Shown here: positions 34,390 to 44,400 of the stretch, in pieces | How the letters are laid out: every line of letters starts with the position of its first letter | Numbering within the stretch: the stretch's first letter is position 1 | From: AP-15 sp963747735 | Lineage (GTDB): Bacteria; Pseudomonadota; Alphaproteobacteria; ATCC43930; CGMCC-115725 | Direction of reading: 5' to 3' | DNA length: 64,000 nucleotides | Assembly: GCA_963747735.1 (NCBI GenBank) | Contig: CAVVGE010000008.1 | Coordinates: 124,001-188,000, forward strand | Notes under the pieces: model-generated | Database searches by the model: none | What the model saw: only the letters and a program-made list of their open reading frames with translations | Told to the model about the DNA's origin: nothing | Position numbers and translations under genes: made by a program

Positions 34390-37300
34390 ATGGCCGCTCT
34401 CGCTCTCGCGCACGGGCTTTCTTTTGCCGATCTCTACGATCGCGACGGGCTCGTCCGCATCGATCGGGCCTTTGTCACTCATCTGGCACAGGCCGATCGC
34501 GGCTTGCACCATCGGCTGGTGGCGGCGCGACGCGGCCCGGACGGGCTCGGCCATTCGGCCGAATCGGAGCTGCTCGTCGAATTGGCGCCCCACGTCGAAG
34601 ATTTTCTGGGCGAGCTGTTCGGCATCGGCCCGGAGGTGCGCGCGTTGCAGGCGCGGCATCACGAGCTGGCGCCGCTCTATTCGGTCAAGCGTCTCTTTGT
34701 GCAGCGCCGCGCGGTCAAGGGAGTAACGGAAGACGGCGCCGCGGCCCTCGACGGCCCGGCGCTCGCCCACGAGCTCGACACGCGGATCGGCGGCCCGGGC
34801 GACGACCTCGCGGCCTGGGAGCGGCGCTATGCCGAGCATGTCGCTCGCTGGCTGGACGACGAAGCGGGCAATGCCGCGGCGCTCGATCTGGCGCAGCGCT
34901 ACGCCGCCTGGGCGACGCTGTCGCCCGAGGGGCGCAAAAAGCACCGGCACGGCGTGCTGTTCAAGGTGCCGCACCGGCTCGATCTGCACCATCTTGTCCC
35001 GGTCGAGACGATAGAGCGCGACGGTGTGGCGATGCTGCGCCTGCCCGAAGACGAATGGCGGCGGCGCGAGGGCTTTGCGCTGACCGACCGCGGCACCGAT
35101 CTGACCGGCGCGCTCGACCAGGCGAATTACTGCATCTGGTGCCACAACCAAGGGAAGGACAGCTGCTCGAAGGGCCTCAAGGAAAAAGACGGGAGCTTTA
35201 AGAAGAGCGTCTTTGGTGTGACCCTCGCCGGCTGCCCGCTCGAAGAGAAGATCTCCGAAATGAATCTGGTCGAGGCGCGCGGGTATAGCCTCGGCGCCCT
35301 GGCCATCGTCGCCGTCGACAACCCGATTTGTGCGGCGACCGGCCATCGCATCTGCAACGACTGCATGAAGGCCTGCATCTATCAGCGCCAGGACCCGGTC
35401 GATATCCCGCAGATCGAAACCCGCACGCTGAAGGACGTGCTGGCTCTTCCTTGGGGTTTTGAAATCTATTCGCTGTTGACGCGGTGGGACCCGCTCAGCC
35501 TGCGCCGGCCGGTGCCGCGGCCGGTGAGCGGGAAAAAGGTGCTGGTGGTCGGGCTCGGTCCCGCCGGCTTCACCTTGGCGCACCACCTCGTCAATGACGG
35601 CCATTTCGTTGCGGCGATCGACGGGCTGAAGATCGAGCCGCTGCCGGCGGACATCTCCGGCGTGGCGCTCGACGGCAGCCGGGTTCCGTTTGCGCCGATC
35701 CGCGACATCGCGAGCCTCGTCGAAAATCTCGACGACCGGGTCATGGCCGGGTTCGGCGGCGTTGCCGAATACGGCATCACCGTGCGCTGGGACAAGAATT
35801 TCCTGAAGATCGTGCGCCTATTGCTCGAGCGCCGGAGCCAATTCGCGATGTATGGCGGGGTGCGCTTCGGCGGCACGATCACAGTCGATAGCGCCTTTGA
35901 GCTCGGCTTCGATCATGTCGCGCTGTGCGCCGGCGCCGGGCGGCCGACGGTCATCCCGATGCCGAACAATCTGGCGCCGGGGGTGAGGCAAGCCTCGGAT
36001 TTCCTGATGGCGCTGCAATTGACCGGTGCGGCCAAGACCCACAGCATCGCCAATCTCTCGGTGCGGCTGCCGGTCGTGGTCGTCGGCGGGGGGCTGACCG
36101 CGATCGATACCGCAACCGAATCGCTCGCCTATTATCCGGTGCAGGTCGAGAAGTTCCTGTCGCGCTATGAGACACTGGGGGCCGAGCGCAGCGAACGGGC
36201 GGTGCGCGCCGAATGGAACCCGGCCGAGCGTGAAGCCGCCGACGAATTCCTTGCCCATGCTCGCGCGATCCGCGCGGAGCGCGAGGCCGCCCGTCGCGAG
36301 GGCCGTGCACCGCGATTGACGGCGCTGCTCGAAAGCTGGGGCGGGGTCACGATCGCCTATCGCCGGCGCCTGATCAACTCGCCGAGCTACACCTTGAACC
36401 ACGAGGAGGTGGCAAAGGCGATTGAGGAAGGCATCCGTTTTGCCGAAGCGCTGACCCCCGTCGCGGTCGAGACCGACCGTTTCGGGCAGGCGACGGCGTT
36501 GCGGCTGTCGCGCCCGGCGAGCGTGTCCGACGGCAAGACCGAAGAGGTCCTGATGCCGGGGCGCACGATCCTCGTCGCCGCCGGGACCCAGCCCAATACC
36601 GTGCTGGCGCGCGAAGACCCGGTGAACGCGGCGCTCGACGGACGCTACTTCCAGGCGTTCGACGAAGACGGCAACAGGGTGACGCCGGAACGGGTCGCGA
36701 AGCCGGGTGCCGTGCGGGTGCTGATGAAATTACGCGAAGACGGGCGCGCGATCAGCTTTTTCGGCGATCTGCACCCGAGCTTCTCCGGGAATGTGGTCAA
36801 GGCGATGGGTGGGGCGACGCTCGGCTACCCGGTGGTCAGCCGAATGCTGGCGCGGTTGGCGCCGAGCACGCCGGCGCCGGACGAGATGAAGGTGCGGCTC
36901 GACGACGAGCTGCGCGCGCGGGTGCGCGATGTGATCCGCCTGACGCCGAAAATCGTTGAAATCGTCATCAAGGCGCCGATGGCGGCGCGCGCCTTCAAGC
37001 CCGGCCAGTTTTATCGCCTGCAGAATTACGAGGCTTTGGCGCCGCGTGTCGACGGCACCACCCTGGCGATGGAAGGCTTGGCGCTGACCGGCGCCAGCGT
37101 CGACCGCGAGCGGGGTCTCCTGTCGACGATCGTCCTCGAAATGGGCGGCTCGTCGGACCTCTGCGCTCTTTTGAAGCCGGGCGAGCCGGTGATCCTGATG
37201 GGGCCGACCGGGACGCCGACCGAGACCCCGGCCGACGAAAGTGTGCTCCTCGTCGGCGGCGGGCTCGGCAACGCGGTCCTGTTCTCGATCGCCGCGGCGT

Positions 37301-37896
37301 TGCGGGCCAAAGGCTCGCGCGTCCTCTATTTCGCCGGCTACAAAACATCGGCGGACCGCTATCGCGTGGCCGATATCGAAGCGGCCGCCGATTGTGTGGT
37401 GTGGTGCTGCGACGAGGCGCCGGGCTTTCTCCCCGGCCGGCCGCAGGATTGCGCGTTTGTCGGCAATATCGTCGAGGCGATCGCCGCTTATGGTGCCGGC
37501 GAATTGGGGCCGGTCCCGATCCCGCTTCGGGAAATCGACCGCATCGTTGCGATCGGCTCGGACGGCATGATGAGCGCCGTCGCGGAGGCGCGCCGGGCAC
37601 GGCTCAAGCAATATTTCCGGCCGGGCCACCGGGCGATCGCCTCGATCAACTCGCCGATGCAATGCATGATGAAGGAAATTTGCGCGCAGTGCCTGCAGCG
37701 CCACCGTGACCCCGTGACCGGCACCGAGACCGTGGTCTTTTCCTGCTTCAACCAGGACCAGGAAATGGACCAGGTCGATTTCGCCGCGCTCCACCGCCGC
37801 CTCTCGCAAAACGGCGCCCAGGAAAAATTGACCAAGCTCTGGATCGACCGCTGCCTCCACCACCTCGGCCGGCGCCCCGCCATGGCCGCAGATTAG
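34390..37896 (+). CDS. Giant FAD/NAD oxidoreductase with GltD-like and PyrK-like halves
   Basis: 1168 residues, cytoplasmic. An N-terminal region of about 230 residues is unrelated to known domains by eye. Next is a cysteine-rich GltD-type iron-sulfur part (YCIWCHNQGKDSCSKGL, GCPLEEKISEMN, CNDCMKACIYQRQ). The first Rossmann fold is KVLVVGLGPAGFTLAHHL for FAD and the second is LPVVVVGGGLTAIDTATESL for NAD(P), with AAGTQPNT. From about residue 840 a ferredoxin-reductase/PyrK-like module follows (FKPGQFYRLQN, LLVGGGLGNAVLFSIAAAL), ending in a cysteine cluster (CMMKEICAQCLQRH, SCFNQDQ) for a 2Fe-2S centre. It likely transfers electrons between NAD(P)H and an unknown partner. A monocistronic gene. 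Confidence 0.8.
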   Translation: MAALALAHGLSFADLYDRDGLVRIDRAFVTHLAQADRGLHHRLVAARRGPDGLGHSAESELLVELAPHVEDFLGELFGIGPEVRALQARHHELAPLYSVKRLFVQRRAVKGVTEDGAAALDGPALAHELDTRIGGPGDDLAAWERRYAEHVARWLDDEAGNAAALDLAQRYAAWATLSPEGRKKHRHGVLFKVPHRLDLHHLVPVETIERDGVAMLRLPEDEWRRREGFALTDRGTDLTGALDQANYCIWCHNQGKDSCSKGLKEKDGSFKKSVFGVTLAGCPLEEKISEMNLVEARGYSLGALAIVAVDNPICAATGHRICNDCMKACIYQRQDPVDIPQIETRTLKDVLALPWGFEIYSLLTRWDPLSLRRPVPRPVSGKKVLVVGLGPAGFTLAHHLVNDGHFVAAIDGLKIEPLPADISGVALDGSRVPFAPIRDIASLVENLDDRVMAGFGGVAEYGITVRWDKNFLKIVRLLLERRSQFAMYGGVRFGGTITVDSAFELGFDHVALCAGAGRPTVIPMPNNLAPGVRQASDFLMALQLTGAAKTHSIANLSVRLPVVVVGGGLTAIDTATESLAYYPVQVEKFLSRYETLGAERSERAVRAEWNPAEREAADEFLAHARAIRAEREAARREGRAPRLTALLESWGGVTIAYRRRLINSPSYTLNHEEVAKAIEEGIRFAEALTPVAVETDRFGQATALRLSRPASVSDGKTEEVLMPGRTILVAAGTQPNTVLAREDPVNAALDGRYFQAFDEDGNRVTPERVAKPGAVRVLMKLREDGRAISFFGDLHPSFSGNVVKAMGGATLGYPVVSRMLARLAPSTPAPDEMKVRLDDELRARVRDVIRLTPKIVEIVIKAPMAARAFKPGQFYRLQNYEALAPRVDGTTLAMEGLALTGASVDRERGLLSTIVLEMGGSSDLCALLKPGEPVILMGPTGTPTETPADESVLLVGGGLGNAVLFSIAAALRAKGSRVLYFAGYKTSADRYRVADIEAAADCVVWCCDEAPGFLPGRPQDCAFVGNIVEAIAAYGAGELGPVPIPLREIDRIVAIGSDGMMSAVAEARRARLKQYFRPGHRAIASINSPMQCMMKEICAQCLQRHRDPVTGTETVVFSCFNQDQEMDQVDFAALHRRLSQNGAQEKLTKLWIDRCLHHLGRRPAMAAD

Positions 37897-37984
37897 CAAA
37901 GCCGTGCCGGGACCCGGCTGCGGCCCGAGCGGGCACGATTGGCGCACGCTATAATAAGCGGATAAACCTTCGGGAGGCGCGGCT

Positions 37985-39670
37985 GTGTCGGCGACGAATT
38001 TTATCGAGGCGCGGGATTTTCTGCTCGCCAACCGCGAGGATTACGAGCGCGCCTATCGCGATTTTCGCTGGCCGGTGCTCGACCGGTTCAACTGGGCGCT
38101 CGATTATTTCGACCCGATGGCGGCCGGCAACAACCGGCCGGGCTTGTGGATCGTCGATGAGGGCGGGTCGGAGAGCCGGCTTGCTTTCGCCGAGCTCGCC
38201 GAGCGGTCGAGCCGGCTCGCCAACCATCTGCGCGGCCTCGGCGTCTCCCGCGGCGACCGGCTCCTCTTGATGCTCGGCAACGTCGTGCCGCTGTGGGAAT
38301 GCATGCTGGCGGCGATGAAATTGGGAGCCGTCATCATTCCGGCGACGACGTTGCTGAGCCGCGACGACCTCGTCGACCGGTTTGCCCGCGGTCGGGTGCG
38401 CCATGTCGTCGCCGGCGCCGACAGCGCCGGCAAGTTTGCCGACCTGCCGGGCGATTACACGCGGATCGCGGTCGGCGGGGCGGCCCCCGGCTGGCGACGC
38501 TGGGAAGAGGGCTATGACGCGCCGGCGCATTTCGCGCCCGACGGCGAGACCCGGGCGAGCGACCCGCTCCTTCTTTATTTCACCTCGGGCACGACGGCCT
38601 GGCCCAAGCTCGTATTGCACAGCCATCAGAGCTATCCGGTCGGCTTGCTGTCGGCGATGTATTGGCTCGGCGTGAAGCCGGGCGATATCCATATGAATAT
38701 TTCGTCGCCGGGCTGGGCGAAGCACGCGTGGAGCTGCTTTTTCGCGCCGTGGAACGCCGGGGCGACGATTTTTATGCTGAACCAGCCGCGCTTCAACGCA
38801 AAGTCTCTGCTCGACACGATTGTGCGCTGCGGGGTGACGACGTTCTGCGCGCCGCCGACAGTCTGGCGGATGTTGATCCAGGAAGACCTCGCGGCGTGGC
38901 AGCCGAGCCTGCGCGAGGTCGTCGGCGCTGGCGAGCCCTTGAACCCCGAGATCATCGAGCGGGTCCGGGCCGCCTGGGGGCTGACCATCCGCGACGGCTA
39001 CGGCCAGACCGAGACGACCTTGCAGGTCGGCAACTTTCCGGGGCAGCAGGTCAAACCCGGGGCGATGGGCCGGCCGGCGCCCGGCTACCGCGTGCGCCTT
39101 CTCGACGAGGCGGGTGCGGAGCGGGAGGAGGCCGAATTGTGCCTGGCGCTCGATCCGCCGCCGTTGGGCCTGATGCAGGGCTATCAGGGCGAGGACGGGC
39201 GGGTCGAGCCGATCGCAGGTGCCGTCTACCGCACCGGCGACGTGGCAACGCGCGAAGCCGATGGTCACTATGTTTATATCGGCCGCGCCGACGACGTGTT
39301 CAAAGCCTCAGACTACCGGATCAGCCCGTTTGAGCTCGAAAGCCTGCTGATCGAGCACCCGGCGGTGGCCGAGGCGGCGGTCGTGCCTTCGCCCGATCCG
39401 ATCCGCCTCGCCGTGCCCAAAGCGTTTGTAGCGTTGGCCGCGAACCAGCCCTCTACCCGTGACACCGCGCTCTCCATCTACCGGCATGTCCGGGCGCATC
39501 TCGCACCGTACAAGCGTATTCGCCGCCTCGAATTCGCCGAGCTGCCGAAGACGATCTCCGGCAAAATCCGCCGCGTCGAATTGCGCACCACCGAGGCCGC
39601 CCGCCGCGCCGCCAACGCCGCACGCGCCGAAGCCGAGTTCTGGGAGGAAGACTTTCCGGACTTGCGATAG
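37985..39670 (+). CDS. AMP-dependent acyl-CoA synthetase/ligase
   Basis: Activates a carboxylic acid to acyl-AMP and then acyl-CoA. 561 residues from GTG 37985, after GGGAGG. ANL-superfamily motifs: LYFTSGTTAWPKLVLHSH (P-loop), DGYGQTETT (motif A5), VYRTGDVATREADGHYVYIGR (A7/A8) and KTISGKIRRVELR with the catalytic Lys near the C-terminus. The sequence GRADDVFKASDYRISPFELES is the hinge region. The close fit is to the acetyl/medium-chain acyl-CoA ligase group, not to peptide synthetases. The 88-base gap from the flavoprotein gene suggests possible co-transcription. Confidence 0.92.
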   Translation: MSATNFIEARDFLLANREDYERAYRDFRWPVLDRFNWALDYFDPMAAGNNRPGLWIVDEGGSESRLAFAELAERSSRLANHLRGLGVSRGDRLLLMLGNVVPLWECMLAAMKLGAVIIPATTLLSRDDLVDRFARGRVRHVVAGADSAGKFADLPGDYTRIAVGGAAPGWRRWEEGYDAPAHFAPDGETRASDPLLLYFTSGTTAWPKLVLHSHQSYPVGLLSAMYWLGVKPGDIHMNISSPGWAKHAWSCFFAPWNAGATIFMLNQPRFNAKSLLDTIVRCGVTTFCAPPTVWRMLIQEDLAAWQPSLREVVGAGEPLNPEIIERVRAAWGLTIRDGYGQTETTLQVGNFPGQQVKPGAMGRPAPGYRVRLLDEAGAEREEAELCLALDPPPLGLMQGYQGEDGRVEPIAGAVYRTGDVATREADGHYVYIGRADDVFKASDYRISPFELESLLIEHPAVAEAAVVPSPDPIRLAVPKAFVALAANQPSTRDTALSIYRHVRAHLAPYKRIRRLEFAELPKTISGKIRRVELRTTEAARRAANAARAEAEFWEEDFPDLR

Positions 39671-39726
39671 CGATAGTGGGCTGACAACCAGCGGTATAAG
39701 CCCGGTCCGGCAGGTCGCCTCGTCGG

Positions 39727-40374
39727 CTAACGCGATCGGGCGACGTTGCGGGTCAACAAATCTACTTTTCGATTTAGGGCCGAGATCAACCCGTCGACCC
39801 CTTGGCGGCGCAGGATCGACTGAAACTCCGAGCGCTGGGTTGCGAGCTGGCTGATCGTGCCGTCGAGATAGACATCCGAGATCTGCCAGGAGCCCTGGTT
39901 CTGGCGCATCAGATAGTCGAGCTCCACCGGGTCGCTGCCGGGTTTGGCGATCTTGGTTTGCACAACCACGCCGGCGCCATAGGACCGCTCGCCGGTTATC
40001 TCCAGCCGTTCGCCGGAGTAGCCATCGAAGCGGTCGGCGTAAGTGGCGGTGACATAGCGTCCAAATGCGCCGGTCACCTGCTCGCGCTGGATCGAGGTTA
40101 AGCCGTCCCAGGCCGGGCCAACGGCGAGCCGCGCCATGACCGCCAGATCGAAGACCCGGTGGACCACCGGTGACAGCGCCGCATACCGTCCGCTCTCTCC
40201 GAGGGCGCGCGCGTTCTGCATCGTCTGCAGCAGCACGCTGTAGAAGCTGCGGACATTGTCTTGCGGACCAGCCGGAAGCGCCGCTCCGGCGGCGGCGATG
40301 CCCGCGACCGACAGGGCAAGACAGAGCCGGAGGACTCTTTCGGCGCTGATTGACGCCGCGACCAGGCTTTTCAT
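39727..40374 (-). CDS. Ttg2D/MlaC family (HpnM-like) periplasmic protein
   Basis: About 215 residues from ATG 40374 (MKSLVAASISAERVLRLCLA); the signal peptide ends near ALPAG. The family pattern is visible in VHRVFDLAVMARLAVGPAWDGLT, YVTATYADRFDGYSGERLEI and WQISDVYLDGTISQLATQRSEF. Members carry lipids between membranes; the HpnM subgroup is tied to hopanoid synthesis. No other mla or hpn gene is visible, so the exact role is unsettled. The longer frame to 40452 lacks a signal peptide at its start. Confidence 0.85.
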   Translation of the reverse strand: MKSLVAASISAERVLRLCLALSVAGIAAAGAALPAGPQDNVRSFYSVLLQTMQNARALGESGRYAALSPVVHRVFDLAVMARLAVGPAWDGLTSIQREQVTGAFGRYVTATYADRFDGYSGERLEITGERSYGAGVVVQTKIAKPGSDPVELDYLMRQNQGSWQISDVYLDGTISQLATQRSEFQSILRRQGVDGLISALNRKVDLLTRNVARSR

Positions 40375-40638
40375 CAGTCGATCTCCCGGCCTCATCCGCA
40401 TCCGGCCTTGAGAGCGGCAGGTGGGCAGTCCGATCAACCGGCACAACCCCAACGGTGTCAGCGTTGGCCGATCAGGGATGCGCGTCCTCTCCGGTGCCGC
40501 TGGCGTTGGGAGCTATGACACAATCACGGCCCAAAGGCGTCTGGGCAGCGGGCAGCGGTCCGACGCATTTTCTCCTACCGAGGATGCGGCCTACACAGTC
40601 GCGCTGCGTTGTGGTATCTGGCCGCTGCCCACCGCGGA

Positions 40639-40712
40639 TGGGGGATCGTCTAACGGTAGGACAGCGGACTCTGACTCCGCCAGTCTAGGTTCGAATCCTA
40701 GTCCCCCAGCCA
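40639..40712 (+). tRNA. tRNA-Gln (anticodon CTG)
   Basis: 74 bases with encoded CCA. Acceptor TGGGGGA pairs with TCCCCCA before GCCA; the anticodon loop is CT-CTG-AC (anticodon 40671-40673); the T-loop is TTCGAAT. The 3' end abuts the region that leads into the defence cassette, a common integration site. Confidence 0.97.
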
Positions 40713-41457
40713 AGCTTTTCAATATGTTGAGGTAGAGCTACTCTGATCGGACAGCGATCATATCGGCACCATGTCGGCACCAGGGCAAAAATTTGGTCGG
40801 CCAAACGGCGCGAGCCATACGGAAGGCTTGCGGGCCCTATGCGGACCCGCGGTGACGCGGGCGCTCGGCAAATCGCGGAAGCGGCGTGCGCGGATCACGG
40901 ATTCACCGCTCACCTTCACGGCGGGCCATCGGCGGGCTTTGGTAGGTTCGACGGCGCTGTGACAGTTGATTTTCTTAGGATTTTCACGTCGAGCGGCAGC
41001 AGGGCATGGACGGGAGCCGACAAAAAATTCCAATCCAACCAAACCACATGCACCCCGGCCGACGGCGGTGCTTTTATCTTGCCGTCCTAATCGAGCACCG
41101 TTTCCACCCCGCGCTCAGTCGGACAAGCGGTCAGTGCGGGGAAAACAGGGGAGCGACGACGGGCTGACGCGAAATTTGTACCGGCCTTCCAAACAGAGGC
41201 CGATTTTTGGAATTCGGTGCCGGCGCACCGTGCACGTTCGAAGCGCTCGCCGCCTACTCGGCTGCGCCCCGAGGGTCTTCGCTCCCTGTATGGGTGTTTG
41301 CCCGCGGCGTGCACGTTGTCCTACCTATCCCTTTTCAGGCGAAGGTCCGGCGCTGCCAGCACACTCGGAACGCTCAGTGCGCCGGCCTGAAACTGCGCCT
41401 ACGCGACATCGCGACTAGCGGTGAGCTATCTCCGGCGAGCCTGCATGAAGGCCACGG
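40713..41457. other. Gene-free region between tRNA-Gln and the defence cassette
   Basis: No open frame here has coding character that I can trust. Just downstream of the tRNA there are two close TCGGCACCA copies (40763-40783 region), like recombinase arm sites. No second copy of the tRNA-Gln 3' end was found in the window. The region is probably the degraded left edge of an element that entered at tRNA-Gln. Confidence 0.45.
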
Positions 41458-44400
41458 CTACACACCGACAGGCGAGAAGGTTTCCTGATGCTCGTCGATC
41501 TGATCGGCAAGGGGCCGATCAGTTCCGATCCGCACCAAACGATATCCTCGGTCTTCGAGGGCCTCTCGTGCTTGAATGTCCTCCTGCCGGTGCACTGGCT
41601 CATTATGCTGCGGGCCATCAATGAACACGCAAATACCCGGTCCCGCGCCTCGCGAATAATAGAAGTCGGGCTGAACAAAGATGCCCGTCGCCGGCGTATG
41701 CTGGGCGAAATCGGGCAGGCGGAGCTTGTTCTTGTATAGGTGGTCAAGGAAGTCGCGCTCGAACGAGGACGCCGGGTCGGTGCGCTCCCGCAACCAGGCG
41801 TATTGCTCGTCGTATGAACGACCATCCGGTCGAAGCGGCACAGAGCGCGCGAGGCGAAGCAGGAAGTCCCGCACGTGGTGCCGGTCGAGATAGCGGTGAT
41901 CGACCTGGTTCGCGTAGCTGAGAAGGCAATCGTAACAGGCTGCCGGACAGCGCTCTTTCCACCCCGGGAGCTCCTCGCCCGCGGCGTCGAAATGCAGCAG
42001 GCCGAGGGCGGTTCGCGCAAGCCTCGGAAACGCGCCGGACTCCCCGATCAGCCGGTCCCAGACGCCAATTCCTCCCTCGGCTGCCTCCCATAGAATGATA
42101 CGCCGTTGCAACTCGGCACCGATCAATTCGACCGCGATCTCCTGTTCCTCAATTTGGTAATCGAGCTGGATGGCGCGCCGGAACGAATAGGCAAGCGTCC
42201 GCAGAAATTCCTCGTCCGCCGTTTCCGAGGCGGTCCGCAGCAGCAACAGGTTGCGGGTGTCGGATACATATGGCCTGATTTGGCTCCGCGTCGCGCGCGA
42301 GGGTGTTCCGTTCGGCTCATCTTCGTCATCGCTTTGGCGCTGCCAGGCGCCCGTGTTGGTGTCGATGACGAACCCATTGTGATCGGGCCAGCGCCGCCAT
42401 CCGTGGTTGATGCGCCAGATCTCGGCTTGCGATACGTATGCAACCTCGATCAACGGATCGGGCTCTCCCGGATCGGACAGCGCCAGGTTGCGCACCGCAA
42501 GAGCGGCCGGAAATCGGAAATGCGTCGTGACGTGGTAGCCTTCTCGCGCGCGTTCCTCCTCCTCCGAGGAAATCCGCTGCCACCTTGTAGCGCGCACGGT
42601 CGGCTGCTCGAAAAGCGCCTGCGGAAATTCCATCGTCGATAAGTCGAGGCGAGTACCGCAGTGAATGCATAGGTCCGAGGCTGCGTCGTCGCGCGGGTGG
42701 ATATATCCGCAGACAAGACAAAGTTTGGCTCGAATGATGCGCGCCTCGACGCCGCCCGCCGGCATCACACAACCAGCCACGCGGTGCTTGCGGCCCTCGT
42801 GATAGATGACATTGCCAGGGCCGAACTCGGTAAGGCCGAGAAAGCGGGGGCGATCGATCGCGTGTGCCTCGGTTACCCCGGATACCAGGGCGCGGACCGG
42901 CAGCCGCGGGAAATTGTAGCCGGGAATGAAGCCTTCGTTGGCGAGGTAACGGTAGGTGTAGAAATCGGCTTCGGTCGCGTGCGAGCTGTTGAGCAGCATT
43001 TCGATCTCCCGCCGCAACTCCCGTTCGCGCTGCTCTGCCATCTCCTTCTGACGCCTGTCGCGAAGCCCCGGGTCATCGATGATGCGCCGTGCCGCATCGC
43101 GCTGTTCGCAGGCCGCGCGATAGAGCTCGCGCCAGCGATTGAACGCTCCGTCGAATTCTCCGGGGGCGCCGCGTGCGACCGTCTCGACCCATCCTTCCGA
43201 ATACCAGGGAGCGTTCGCGACCTCCGGCTCGGCGGACTTGGCGACGGCTCGCAACGCAGTGACAATTTCAGATATTCGCCGCGTACCGGATGCTGTTGTT
43301 TCCGCAAATTCCGGCCGGAGGGGAAAACCGGCGCTGGTGAGATCGAGCAGCTCGGCGATCGAACTCCGAAGGCCAAGCCCGACCAGGGCCAGCCACACGG
43401 AGCGTAGGTGCGCCTCGACAAGCTCCTTGTTGGCGAGATCGGTCCGCGGCGGCGCCACCGCACCGGTGATCATCTGTCCGCGATTGCGAAAGTAGTGGTG
43501 ATCGTGAGCATTGCCGTAAGTGGAGAACGCAAGCACCAGGGCCGGTCGGCCGCCGCGGCCGGCCCGGCCACTACGTTGCGCATAATTCGCGGGTGTGGGC
43601 GGGATGTTCCGCAGGTGGACGACCGTGAGATCGCGAATATCGACGCCGAGTTCCATGGTCGGAGAGCAAAAGAGGACCGGAAGCTGGCCCGTTTTGAACT
43701 TCTCCTCGCGTTCGATCCGCAGGTTTGCGGCGACCTGGCCGGTATGCTCGGCCGAGGATAGCCGGAGAAGCCCCAACGCACGATCGCGGTAGAGGCGCAC
43801 GAAGTAGCTGTTGCCGGTTCCCCGTCGTAAATCCTGCCGCCTCAGATGCAGCGATTTCGCGCGGACAGGATCGGGCGGCGGCGGTGTGCCGTCCCCGGCG
43901 CGCCACCGCAGGCATCCAATCTTGAGCTGTATCCCGTAATCGGCGCCGTGATGTTGTATGACGGTCAAGAGGTGGCCGCGCAGGGCAGATATGATTGCGC
44001 CGACGAGCGCCTCGCCCTGTTGCGAGTCCAAATCGTGGTCGAGATCCCAGGTGCGGCGCGAGCGGAGATAGCGCCCGATCGACGAGCGCGCGCTCAGACG
44101 CAGCATCACCCGTCGATCGCGCGGATCGGGAGGCACGCCCGGCAATAGGGCGATGGTTCCGGCGCGCAGGCGCTCGCGCTCGTCGAATGCCCAGGGATCG
44201 CGGATCGTCTGCGCGACACGCGACGCGAGCGATCGGGTACGCTCCTCGGTAAGGGGCAGGGCATCGATCGCCAGCACGCTTCGCAAGTGATCGAGCACCG
44301 CGCCCAGCACCACGGCGCGGTGTGACGCATTCACGGCAGCGATGACGGGTGCGCCGCTCCACGCTCCGTCATCCGCGGCAAGCTCGGCGAGGCCGTCATA

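Noticed and set aside
34036..35604. A 522-residue minus-strand frame over the start of the flavoprotein
   Set aside because: No motif, and the plus strand has cysteine clusters and a Rossmann fold in the same place.
40713..41457. A duplicate of the tRNA-Gln 3' end as a right attachment site of the defence cassette
   Set aside because: I looked for the T-arm and acceptor end near 41.4 kb, 53.2 kb and elsewhere in the window and did not find one, so integration at this tRNA stays an inference.
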